A DNA stretch of 64,000 nt from an uncultured Roseobacter sp. (lineage in GTDB: Bacteria; Pseudomonadota; Alphaproteobacteria; Rhodobacterales; Rhodobacteraceae), in the NCBI GenBank assembly GCA_947501635.1, contig CANMWT010000009.1, forward strand, positions 1 through 64,000, read 5' to 3'. Numbering within the stretch: the stretch's first letter is position 1; the number at the start of each line of letters is the position of its first letter. The notes under the pieces were generated by a model that was not told where the DNA came from, ran no database searches, and worked only from the letters and a program-made list of their open reading frames with translations. Shown here piece after piece: positions 1-7,058 of this stretch. Position numbers and translations under genes: made by a program.

Positions 1-351
1 CAAAAACGCAACTCAGGGAGCTATGCGGCGGACTAATAACTGCTGGTACTACATCTGCTTATGACTGCTGCGGGCTCCCAGCGGTCATCTGAGTATTTTG
101 GTCGGTTGACGGCTAAGCGTTGTTGAGCAGTCGTTCGGAACCGAAAACGCGATCTTTCAGCCACGTATGGCCGCTTAGCGCGACAGCGGACGCTGAGCAA
201 ATTTCCAGCTGTGACCGAGTTGCGGACTTTTCTGCCTGTCGCTGTTGCACCAATATTTGCCTCTGCCCTGTCATCAAGTTTCCGAGACAGTCGCGTTCAG
301 CGACCGTCACGATCCCTGCTCTCGCCATCGGCGCATCGCGCGCGCGGCTTA
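1..351. other. intergenic, no supported gene
   Basis: I find no convincing gene here; the short open frames overlap one another and lack ribosome binding sites. The stretch contains one copy of a 39-bp repeat (72-110, listed separately). An imperfect inverted repeat, ATGACTGCT...AGCGGTCAT, spans 61-88. Confidence 0.5.
72..110. repeat. 39-bp dispersed repeat, copy 1
   Basis: This segment aligns without gaps to 3353-3391 at 32 of 39 positions, including an identical 14-mer GCGGTCATCTGAGT (81-94 and 3362-3375). The two copies are in the same orientation and bracket the amidohydrolase/AraC pair. Confidence 0.6.
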
Positions 352-1710
352 TCACAGGGTGTTCTTATAGATCTGCCCGTCCTTCATGATCACGCTTAGG
401 TTGGTTTCCGGCCGGGTCAGCACCGAGGTGTCCTCGAGCGGATTTCCCTCCATGATCAGCAGGTCCGCGTAGGCATCGGGTTCGATCACCCCGATCGGCG
501 TGTCGCCATAGGGGTTGCGCGGGCCGCACATCGCCCAGAGTTTGCCGTTCTGAGATGTCGCTTGTTTCAGGATCTCGACATTCGTGAACCACGCTGTGCG
601 GGCGGTGAACTCGCTCACCTGCGTGGCCTTCACCGCCGGCGATCCAACCATGTCGCTGCCGAGCGCGATGTTGGCCCCGTATTGCTTGGCCACAGTGAAC
701 ATCTGGTCGAGTCCGTCCGCCGCCTGTTTCCCGCGCGCCCGCTGGGCGTCGGTGAAGCCGTCGGGAAGCGGCGTCAGGAACACGCCGGTCTGCGAGGACA
801 GCCAAGCGCCCTTCTGGACCAGAAGCTCCATCGTCGCCTCCGACATCAGGTTGCCGTGCTCTATGGACATGGCGCCCTGCTCAAGTGCGGTCTTGGTCGA
901 GAAATCCGTGTAGGTGTGCACCGCAAGATACGTGTTCCAACGCTTTGCCTCACCGGCGGCGGCAGCAATCTCCTCCGGCGAGTATTCGGCGATGTCGAGC
1001 GGGTCATAGAGCCCCGAGACAGCGCCCCCCACGAACATCTTCACGAAGTTGGCCCCCTGCCGGAAGCTGTCGCGCGACGCCGCAAGAACATCCGGGATAC
1101 CATCGGCATTGCGCACGACCGCGAGTTTCTCGGCTTCGGTTTCCATCGGGCCTCCAAACCTGTCGAGGGCCACGTTGCGGTTGCGGTAGTCTCCATGCCC
1201 TGCCGTCATCGTCAGCGCGGCGTGGGACCCCTGAAGCCGTGGGCCGGGAAAGAGACCTTGGTCGATGGCCTGCGCGACGCCCTGGATGCCGCCGGCGGTG
1301 TCACGGATGGAAGTGTAGCCGCGCATCAGCGTGGCTTCGGCCTCCTTGAGCGCCAGAGCGGCGACGTAGTCTGGACGGGCGCCCAGCAGTTCGAACGGGC
1401 CGAGGTTCCACATCAAATGCACATGCATGTCCGAGAGGCCCGGCATCAGAACCCGGCCGCCGCCGTCGATCCGGGCCGCATCTGCGGTCGCATCGAGATT
1501 TGGCGCGATACTCTTGATCTTGTTGCCCTCAATCAGGACCGAGGTCGCCTCCGTAAGGGCGTCTGACTTGCCGTCGAAGACCCGGACATTTGTGATTAGC
1601 GTCTGAGTGCTGGCCTGCGCGCGGGCACGGGCCGGCAGAAGGCCGGCGGCGGCTCCCAAGGCAAGGGTGCCGACGCTTGTGGCGCCTTTGAGGAAGTGAC
1701 GTCTTTTCAT
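352..1710 (-). CDS. amidohydrolase family protein, secreted
   Basis: This is a metal-dependent amidohydrolase of the imidazolonepropionase/prolidase-like group, about 452 residues. The start at 1710 (MKRRHFLKG) is preceded by AAAGGA and gives a Tat-like leader with twin arginines and an ARA-Q cleavage region, so periplasmic export is likely. The first metal-binding motif DMHVHL follows the amidohydrolase beta strand. Further candidate ligands are AVHTYTD, SIEHG and the distal aspartate in ALGSDMVG. The C-terminal PDAYADLLIMEGNPLED is the usual closing segment of the fold. The substrate cannot be read from sequence; relatives hydrolyse cyclic amides or Xaa-Pro dipeptides. It is divergent from an AraC-type regulator 300 bp away, the likely regulator. 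Confidence 0.85.
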   Translation of the reverse strand: MKRRHFLKGATSVGTLALGAAAGLLPARARAQASTQTLITNVRVFDGKSDALTEATSVLIEGNKIKSIAPNLDATADAARIDGGGRVLMPGLSDMHVHLMWNLGPFELLGARPDYVAALALKEAEATLMRGYTSIRDTAGGIQGVAQAIDQGLFPGPRLQGSHAALTMTAGHGDYRNRNVALDRFGGPMETEAEKLAVVRNADGIPDVLAASRDSFRQGANFVKMFVGGAVSGLYDPLDIAEYSPEEIAAAAGEAKRWNTYLAVHTYTDFSTKTALEQGAMSIEHGNLMSEATMELLVQKGAWLSSQTGVFLTPLPDGFTDAQRARGKQAADGLDQMFTVAKQYGANIALGSDMVGSPAVKATQVSEFTARTAWFTNVEILKQATSQNGKLWAMCGPRNPYGDTPIGVIEPDAYADLLIMEGNPLEDTSVLTRPETNLSVIMKDGQIYKNTL

Positions 1711-2011
1711 CGTTATTGGTCCTTTCTTGATCAGCCATACGCCCGAGCCGGGCGGTCGGAAGCAAATTACGCGACGCAAATCAGAAGCCGTCTGCTACCA
1801 CCGGGGAAACAAGCTGCGGTACAAGCAGCGTGCTCACGAACCAATTTAGCGAGCGCATGCCACTTGGATGGCGGCGCCGGTAATTCAGCTTCCTTTGTAG
1901 GTGAAGTTGTGCCAGAATTACGTGTCCTAATGTGCCGGCCAGAAGATTTTTTTGTCGCCCCAGGACACGCCGCCCACTCACACTTTACGTCTTAGCGGCA
2001 TTGGAGGTTCC

Positions 2012-3040
2012 ATGTCCGCGAAGATCCCTACCACACGCGGCTTCGTCATCCAGAATCTGCTGCGTTGCTTCGAAGAGGAAGGCGGGGACGGCCATGCGGC
2101 GTGCCTCGCAGTCGGATTGCCGCCGCCGGCGTCGCTTGACGCGGGCGACGTCCTCTTCGCCGAATTCTACCATGCCTTGTTCGATCACATGACGGCACAG
2201 ATCGGCGATCCTTGCTTTGCCGCGCGCGTTGGCCGAACCGCTGCGCGGCAGGGCGTGCCTGCCCTCGTCAAAGCCCGCAGGGCGTCGCGGACAGTCGGAG
2301 AGTTCCTCGTTCGGTGCCAGATCATTTTCAAGTCGACGCAGGAAAACGGATGGTATGTAACGCAATGCGATGGCGCGCACGCGACCCTTGAGATCCGAAG
2401 GTTACCCAGCCTCAAAGTGGATATCTCGAAGGTGGAAACCATGAACGCTGCCGCATGGATCACGATTTTTCGCGACGCGGTCGGTGAGGCGGATCTTACG
2501 GACTTAACGGCTACCCTGCCGGAGCCAAATGCCATGCCGGACGACATTCTGCCCCGCCGACAGTGCGTCCGGTCGATGGACGGGCGTATGAAGTTGTCCT
2601 TTCCTGCAGCTTGGCTCGTCGCCGACATCAAGAGCGGATGGTTTGTGGAAAGCACTGTTTTGCAGGACGCCAGCAGTGGATCGATGAAGAACCGTGGTAT
2701 CGAACCCATTCGCCATATTGTCTTCAACGCTATTCCTCGTGGCGATGCCAACCTGGGCACCGTGGCGTCCAGGCTTGGCATGTCGAAGCGCAAGCTCCAG
2801 CGCCTTATCTCCACCCATGACACAAGCTTCAGCAAGTTGCTACAAGAGGAGCGATTGCGCCATTCCTCCAGACTACTGAGGACGACTCGGCAATCTATTC
2901 GGGAGATTGCAGAGGCCTGCGGGTTTTCCTCCTCCCAAGCCTTGTCCAAATCGTTTCGAGCGGCGTTTGGCATGTCCCCCTCCGAATATCGCCGGGCTTC
3001 GAATTCCGACGACCCGGGCTCGGATGTCCCACCAAAGTGA
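2012..3040 (+). CDS. AraC-type transcriptional regulator (OruR-like)
   Basis: This is an AraC/XylS-family activator of 342 residues when started at 2012, where GGAGG lies 5 bases upstream of ATG; an in-frame ATG at 1952 has no such signal. The N-terminal two thirds resembles the arabinose-binding-type domain found in OruR-like regulators. The C-terminal region carries two helix-turn-helix motifs, the first around LGTVASRLGMSKRKLQRLI and the second around IREIAEACGFSSSQALSKSF. It ends with the family signature FRAAFGMSPSEYRR. The divergent arrangement with the amidohydrolase suggests it controls that gene; the inducer is unknown. Confidence 0.85.
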   Translation: MSAKIPTTRGFVIQNLLRCFEEEGGDGHAACLAVGLPPPASLDAGDVLFAEFYHALFDHMTAQIGDPCFAARVGRTAARQGVPALVKARRASRTVGEFLVRCQIIFKSTQENGWYVTQCDGAHATLEIRRLPSLKVDISKVETMNAAAWITIFRDAVGEADLTDLTATLPEPNAMPDDILPRRQCVRSMDGRMKLSFPAAWLVADIKSGWFVESTVLQDASSGSMKNRGIEPIRHIVFNAIPRGDANLGTVASRLGMSKRKLQRLISTHDTSFSKLLQEERLRHSSRLLRTTRQSIREIAEACGFSSSQALSKSFRAAFGMSPSEYRRASNSDDPGSDVPPK

Positions 3041-3475
3041 TGGCCGTCCTGCACGGAGACATCACCTATGCAGCGCATCGGTGACGGATCTCAGACAGAC
3101 AGTCCCCCGGGACCGTGGGTAGCTGATTTGGATCCGATCGTAGCGGATCGACGGCGTTGCACGGCGAAACCTCTGGAAACGGATCCAACGCTGCGACTTG
3201 AGAGGCTCCATCAATGGCATAGGCGGTCACACATGCCTGAAATTCCGCTGCGTCTTGCATGAACGGCAGGTTTTCTCTCTGCATTACAACTGATGCCTCG
3301 ATCGAGTGCTTTGTTGCATCTGCGAGAATCGGCAACGGAGCACTTCCGGTATGGGCTCAATGCGGTCATCTGAGTCTTTTTATCGGATGACTGCCCTTCC
3401 GCGCTGAGCGGTCATTGCGATGGCCGATTCCATTCATTGTGGCATCGTGATTCAAGGGCGGCAGGAGGATTGCCG
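3041..3475. other. intergenic before IS transposase
   Basis: No supported gene. It contains the second copy of the 39-bp repeat (3353-3391). An ATGACTGC...AGCGGTCAT imperfect inverted repeat follows at 3387-3415. I could not identify the left terminal inverted repeat of the IS. Confidence 0.45.
3353..3391. repeat. 39-bp dispersed repeat, copy 2
   Basis: Direct copy of 72-110 with 32 of 39 positions identical and no gaps. It lies about 85 bp upstream of the IS transposase start. Confidence 0.6.
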
Positions 3476-4234
3476 ATGTCGCACTTATTCTGGCTCGAGC
3501 ACGTGCACGTGAAACTCATACAGCACTTGTTCCCGAAGCCACGCGGGGTGGCCCGTGTTGATGACCGCAAAGTGCTGAGTGGCATCATCCATGTCATTCG
3601 CAATGGTCTGCGCTGGCGCGATGCTCCTCCTGAGGATGGGTCGAACAAGACGTTTAACAACCAGTGGGCTCGATGGTTCCGAATGGGCGTCTTTGCCCGC
3701 ATTCTGAGCGAACTGGCCGCCGAAGGGGATGCAACAGGCACGCTGATGATCGATACAACCTATCTGAAGGCCCATCGAACAGCTTGCAGCATGGGTCTCA
3801 AGGAAAAGGGGCGTGGTCGCTTGATTGGTCACACCAAGGGCGATTTGAACTCCAAACTGCACGCGGTCACGGATGCTATGGGTCGTCCGGTTTGGTTGTT
3901 TTTGTCAGCGGGAAATGTCAGCGACTACATTGGGGCGAGGGCACTGCTTGCATCTCTGCCTGCTGCCAAATGGATGCTCGCAGATCGCGGTTACGATGCC
4001 GACTGGTTCCGAGAGGGATTGAAAGAAAGGGACATTGAACCCTGTTTTCCATCGCGCCGGAATCGCATCGAAGTCATCCCGCATGACACTATGGCTTACC
4101 GAGCGCGCCATAAAATTGAGAACATGTTCGGACGACTGAAGGACTAGCGCAGGGTCGCGACCCGCTACGATAGATGCCCTATCGTGTTCCTATCTGCCAT
4201 CGCTCTCGCGGCAACAATATTATTTTGGTTATAA
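3476..4234 (+). pseudogene. IS5-family (IS427-like) transposase, interrupted by TAG
   Basis: This is a DDE transposase of the IS5 family. The start at 3476 (MSHLFWL) follows a GGAGG. The catalytic acidic residues lie in LMIDTTYLKAHRT, ADRGYDAD and RHKIENMFGRLKD. At 4145-4147 the frame reads TAG. Reading through it gives RRVATRYDRCPIVF...ATILFWL and a natural TAA at 4232-4234, which is the expected end of this family, where the codon is normally Trp (TGG) in RLKDWRRVATRYDR. A single TGG-to-TAG change therefore removes the last 29 residues or so. The DDE triad is upstream of the stop, so some activity cannot be excluded. The ends of the element were not found. Confidence 0.8.
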
Positions 4235-4458
4235 GTCCAGAGCCTAGTGTCTGATCGAGGTTCGCGCTGCTGAAGGCAATAGGATCAGTTCACTGATCTA
4301 AATGCTGAACAGACCCCAGCGTGCTCAGCGATAGCGGCACTGAAACTGAGTCCGCGTTGCAACACGTTTCCGACAGGCTGAAATCTGCTCATTGGTACAT
4401 GTGCGCATTCAACGTACACATTGAGCACAAATCAAAAAAATCGAGCAGGTGAAACACA
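4235..4458. other. intergenic after IS
   Basis: No supported gene. It holds a perfect inverted repeat GATCAGT-TC-ACTGATC at 4283-4298. The right end of the IS probably lies close to 4245, but no matching left inverted repeat was recognised. Confidence 0.4.
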
Positions 4459-4614
4459 ATGAGCATCAACCCAAATTCAGAAAAAGTATCACTTTCACGT
4501 TTGGAGACCGCCTCAATATTTATAGTATTTGTAATCGCATTAGCGGTTCTCATAACTGCGGCTGGGATAGTACTCAATCAAACGATTATGCCGACCAATG
4601 TCTTGCACTACTAG
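4459..4614 (+). CDS. small single-pass membrane protein (putative)
   Basis: This 51-codon ORF encodes a hydrophilic N-terminus followed by one strong transmembrane segment, about residues 19-39 (SIFIVFVIALAVLITAAGIV). A purine-rich GAGCAGG lies about 9 bases upstream of ATG. Codon use is more A+T-rich than in the surrounding chromosome, as in much of this accessory region. No family is recognised. It sits between the IS remnant and the integrative element, so it could be cargo of either. The hydrophobic pattern supports a real peptide, but an ORF this short could occur by chance. Confidence 0.45.
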   Translation: MSINPNSEKVSLSRLETASIFIVFVIALAVLITAAGIVLNQTIMPTNVLHY

Positions 4615-4707
4615 TGCTCGACAATTCGGAGTGTTTTCAAGTCAGGCGGCGATCGCATGGTTAGGGAACACTCCTCACATGGCTTAACGCATCCAAATCG
4701 AACTTGC

Positions 4708-5355
4708 CTATTCCAGCACTTCCAGAATTGCCTCTCGGTCCTCTTCATTTAGCAAATGCGTAAACTTGCTGATGAAAAGAATGTCCGCTTGGCCCTCGTC
4801 GCGCGCAATCTGCTGACAGTGTCGTTCATATGTCCTTTGCCACATGCCCTTTGGCTTCGGCGCAATGAAATATGCGGTGCCAGGTTCACCACCAAGCGCC
4901 ATGCGGGTATTGTTTGCCCGTCTCAGGGCGCGGTCACATTCCGCTTCTGATTGGCTTCTGTAAGCGAGTGAATAACAGTGGCGACAAAGAAAGTAACGCC
5001 CACCGGCAAACAGCTTTCCCACCCTTCGACCGCAGTGGCGACCATTGACGTAACCGGGACACAGAAAATAGGTGCGCATACCGCCATAGTGACATGCCAC
5101 ATAGGTCAAGGGCACCGTTTCGGTGACGGCCTCCCAATCGTTGCCATGGCACCTGACGCGATAGTTCAGTTTCAGCCCCGCGTCTGTCATGCTGTACCCG
5201 ATGCGCCCAACTTCCTCGCCGTTACTGAACCAAACCCAATTGCCCATCACTCCGACGTTCAGGACGCCCTCGCGCTGCAAACGGTTCACATCAAGTGATT
5301 TGCAATCCTCCGCAATTTGCTTGCGGCCTGTTCGGCCTGAGCCATATCCACCCAT
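4708..5355 (-). CDS. cysteine-rich mobile-element protein (MGGYGSG family)
   Basis: This is a 215-residue protein of unknown function of a type I associate with alphaproteobacterial integrated elements. I chose the start at 5355 (MGGYGSGRTGRKQ) because GGAAGG precedes it. The frame is open upstream to 5469, with a very basic MARRRKRKSRGRK stretch and a weaker AGGA, so a 253-residue form is possible. Cysteines and histidines cluster as ACHYGG, FLCPG, HCGRR and FLCRHCYSLAYRSQ, which looks like a zinc-ribbon nucleic-acid-binding fold. A long charged helical segment follows. It is the most distal of the leftward element genes. Confidence 0.6.
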   Translation of the reverse strand: MGGYGSGRTGRKQIAEDCKSLDVNRLQREGVLNVGVMGNWVWFSNGEEVGRIGYSMTDAGLKLNYRVRCHGNDWEAVTETVPLTYVACHYGGMRTYFLCPGYVNGRHCGRRVGKLFAGGRYFLCRHCYSLAYRSQSEAECDRALRRANNTRMALGGEPGTAYFIAPKPKGMWQRTYERHCQQIARDEGQADILFISKFTHLLNEEDREAILEVLE

Positions 5356-5546
5356 AAAAAACCTTCCAATATTTTCCGAAATCATAAGCAAACTTTTAGA
5401 TGCTTGTGCCGTCTGCTTCAGAACTGCTGATTTGCGGCCACGTGATTTTCGCTTCCTGCGCCGGGCCATATCCTAAAATCATAAGCTCACAGGGGGCTTT
5501 TTGTCCTTGCTCATCTGTTCGTTCCTCTACAGGGGAGTGGTTAGTA

Positions 5547-6059
5547 TTAGTGTTCCGTTTCAGAACCGAAGGAACCCTTGGAAATTGGCCTGACGGGTTC
5601 TGATATGGAACCATGAGCGGCCTTTGGGTTCTCTAGCGGAACCATGGAGAAGGCTGACGGTTCCGTTTCAGAACCGCCTTTTGTTTTTGGAGGCTGCCAG
5701 TCCCGCCACTCGTTCGTAGCAAGCGCCTTTCCTTTCGGGGTCTGTATCGGCTTGGTGGTCAATCGCCATTCATGCGCCCGCCGGTGATACCAGTTGCCTT
5801 CTTTGACAAGGGCGATGAACCCAAGCGCCGTCAATTCTTCATAGGCCCGCTTCACCGTGGCCTTGCCCATGCCCAGCGTTTCACCCGCCTCGGCATAGGA
5901 CAGCGTCAGCTTGCCGTTGTTGCCACCATTGAAGCGCGTGTGCAGCTCCAGCCAAAGTTTTACCGCAGGGCCCGAGAGATTGCGCCATGCCTTGCTCTTC
6001 AACTGGGCGTATGGGAGGGGCACATACTGCCCCTCACTGTGTTTGTTGCTCTTACCCAT
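5547..6059 (-). CDS. winged-helix replication-initiator-like protein with internal palindromes
   Basis: This is a 170-residue protein. The start at 6059 (MGKSNKHSEGQYVPLPYAQLKS) leaves 41 bp to the upstream gene. Residues about 10-110 form a helix-turn-helix/winged-helix domain of the kind found in phage O-like and plasmid replication proteins: KAWRNLSGPAVKLWLELHTRF, then LSYAEAGETLGMGKATVKRAYEELTALGFI. The C-terminal 60 residues are low-complexity, with GSETEP, MVPLENP, GSISEP and GSETEH. These peptides are the translation of four 17-bp DNA palindromes listed separately, so the tail is probably shaped by DNA-level constraint. I infer, without proof, a role in element replication or autoregulation. 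Confidence 0.6.
   Translation of the reverse strand: MGKSNKHSEGQYVPLPYAQLKSKAWRNLSGPAVKLWLELHTRFNGGNNGKLTLSYAEAGETLGMGKATVKRAYEELTALGFIALVKEGNWYHRRAHEWRLTTKPIQTPKGKALATNEWRDWQPPKTKGGSETEPSAFSMVPLENPKAAHGSISEPVRPISKGSFGSETEH
5551..5675. repeat. array of four GGTTC-N7-GAACC palindromes (iteron-like)
   Basis: Four 17-bp sites lie at 5551-5567 (first arm TGTTC), 5596-5612, 5627-5643 and 5659-5675. Each has inverted arms GGTTC and GAACC separated by 7 bases. Start-to-start spacings are 45, 31 and 32 bp. Sites 1, 2 and 4 are read in one codon frame (GSxxEP/H); site 3 at 5627-5643 is read in another (MVPLENP), yet its arms are intact. This pattern resembles initiator iterons placed inside an initiator gene. 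Confidence 0.8.
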
Positions 6060-6100
6060 GGGCACACCACCAAACCGGTGCGTGACAGGTCTGTGCGTCC

Positions 6101-6292
6101 TTATCCATGGTCGAGCCTCCCGTTGCGGGTTTTGAGCGGCTGGACCGAATTGCTGAGCTTGCACCAATGGAACCGTCTTTCGTTTTTCGGTGGCGAAAAG
6201 GGGCCGGATGTGGCATCACCTGTACTTGTGAGGGTGGCAGATGATGTCACTGGAAAAGCCCCGGTTCCGTTAGCGGAGTTGGGGTTTTTCAT
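6101..6292 (-). CDS. small hypothetical protein, translationally coupled
   Basis: This is a 63-codon ORF whose ATG overlaps the TAA stop of the upstream gene (TAATG). That arrangement, and its place between two element genes in the same direction, support translation. The product is Ser/Thr/Asn-rich at the N-terminus and basic at the C-terminus, with no recognised domain. Two degenerate half-sites of the nearby palindrome family (GGTTCC at 6263-6268 and GGAACC at 6169-6174) fall within it. Confidence 0.45.
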   Translation of the reverse strand: MKNPNSANGTGAFPVTSSATLTSTGDATSGPFSPPKNERRFHWCKLSNSVQPLKTRNGRLDHG

Positions 6293-6636
6293 TAGAAATC
6301 CTTCTCATCGTTTTGATTTTGGAAGACTGCAGGGTGCGCGTGGGTACAGGGTGCCGCCAAAGCTTTGTCTGACGATTTCGGCCTCATGGCGCCCATTCTG
6401 TAGCCTTTTGGCACGCAGCCCATGCGCAGCGGCCAGAGCGGGCAATCCGTCTGAACGCATTTGCGCACCTCACTCGGATCCAGAGCGCAATCGAGGCACT
6501 TCGCACGGATCGCGTTCAGCCCTGAGACAAAGGGCCGGTCCCGCCACCCGTCCGGCGGGACACTGCGGGGATCACGGCCAATCAACTGGCCACCATCACT
6601 TTCGAAGGGTGATATCTGGAGCAACGGGTTGGTCAT
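6292..6636 (-). CDS. four-cysteine mobile-element protein
   Basis: This is a 114-residue protein starting at 6636 (MTNPLLQISPF). Its ATG shares one base with the TGA of the upstream AlpA-like gene (TGATG), so the two are coupled. The conserved core is AIRAKCLDCALDPSEVRKCVQTDCPLWPLRMG, with four cysteines in CxxC...C...C arrangement. This suggests a small metal-binding fold. Proteins with this motif recur in alphaproteobacterial prophages and islands, but no function is known to me. Confidence 0.6.
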   Translation of the reverse strand: MTNPLLQISPFESDGGQLIGRDPRSVPPDGWRDRPFVSGLNAIRAKCLDCALDPSEVRKCVQTDCPLWPLRMGCVPKGYRMGAMRPKSSDKALAAPCTHAHPAVFQNQNDEKDF

Positions 6637-6845
6637 CACGCCACCTCCGCGCTGGGATCGGTGCGTTGCGCGGCGAGATAAGCGTTCAGGTCGGTGCCGT
6701 GATAGCCGATACGCCGCCCGATGCGGATGAAGGCAGGCCCCACATTGCGGTGCCGCCATTGTGCCAGTTTTTCAATGCTCCCCAGCACCCGCAGCTCCGG
6801 GTCTTCGGGAAAGTACCTTCGCTCACAGTCGAAGATGTTAGCCAT
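6636..6845 (-). CDS. AlpA/excisionase-like DNA-binding protein
   Basis: This is a 69-residue helix-turn-helix protein. The start at 6845 (MANIFDCERRYF) follows AAGAGG. The sequence PELRVLGSIEKLAQWRHRNVGPAFIRIGRRIGYHGTDLNAYLAAQ matches the MerR-like winged helix of AlpA/Xis-type recombination directionality factors, including the GPAFIRIGRRIGY turn and the terminal helix. It is the first gene of a coupled run and, by position, may direct excision by the neighbouring integrase or regulate the element. Confidence 0.65.
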   Translation of the reverse strand: MANIFDCERRYFPEDPELRVLGSIEKLAQWRHRNVGPAFIRIGRRIGYHGTDLNAYLAAQRTDPSAEVA

Positions 6846-7058
6846 CGTTGAAACCTCTTGGGTTGTTTCGGATGACATCAAAATGCGCTGAACCGTGGCG
6901 CTCGAATATTACCGCAGGTTGCGATTTCTGACACCCAAGCCGCGCTTAAACCCACTCAAGATCGCTATCGCCATCTTGCCGCCACAACCACAAAAACTTT
7001 TAAATTGTTTTATTTTAGTAGCTTAACCTGCCACCGTAGGTAACCTAAACTTCAATAG

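Noticed and set aside
1-4707. Left attachment site matching the tRNA-Ser 3' end
   Set aside because: I searched by eye for the CGACAGGGATTCGAACC-like sequence and found no second copy; it may be outside the window or decayed.
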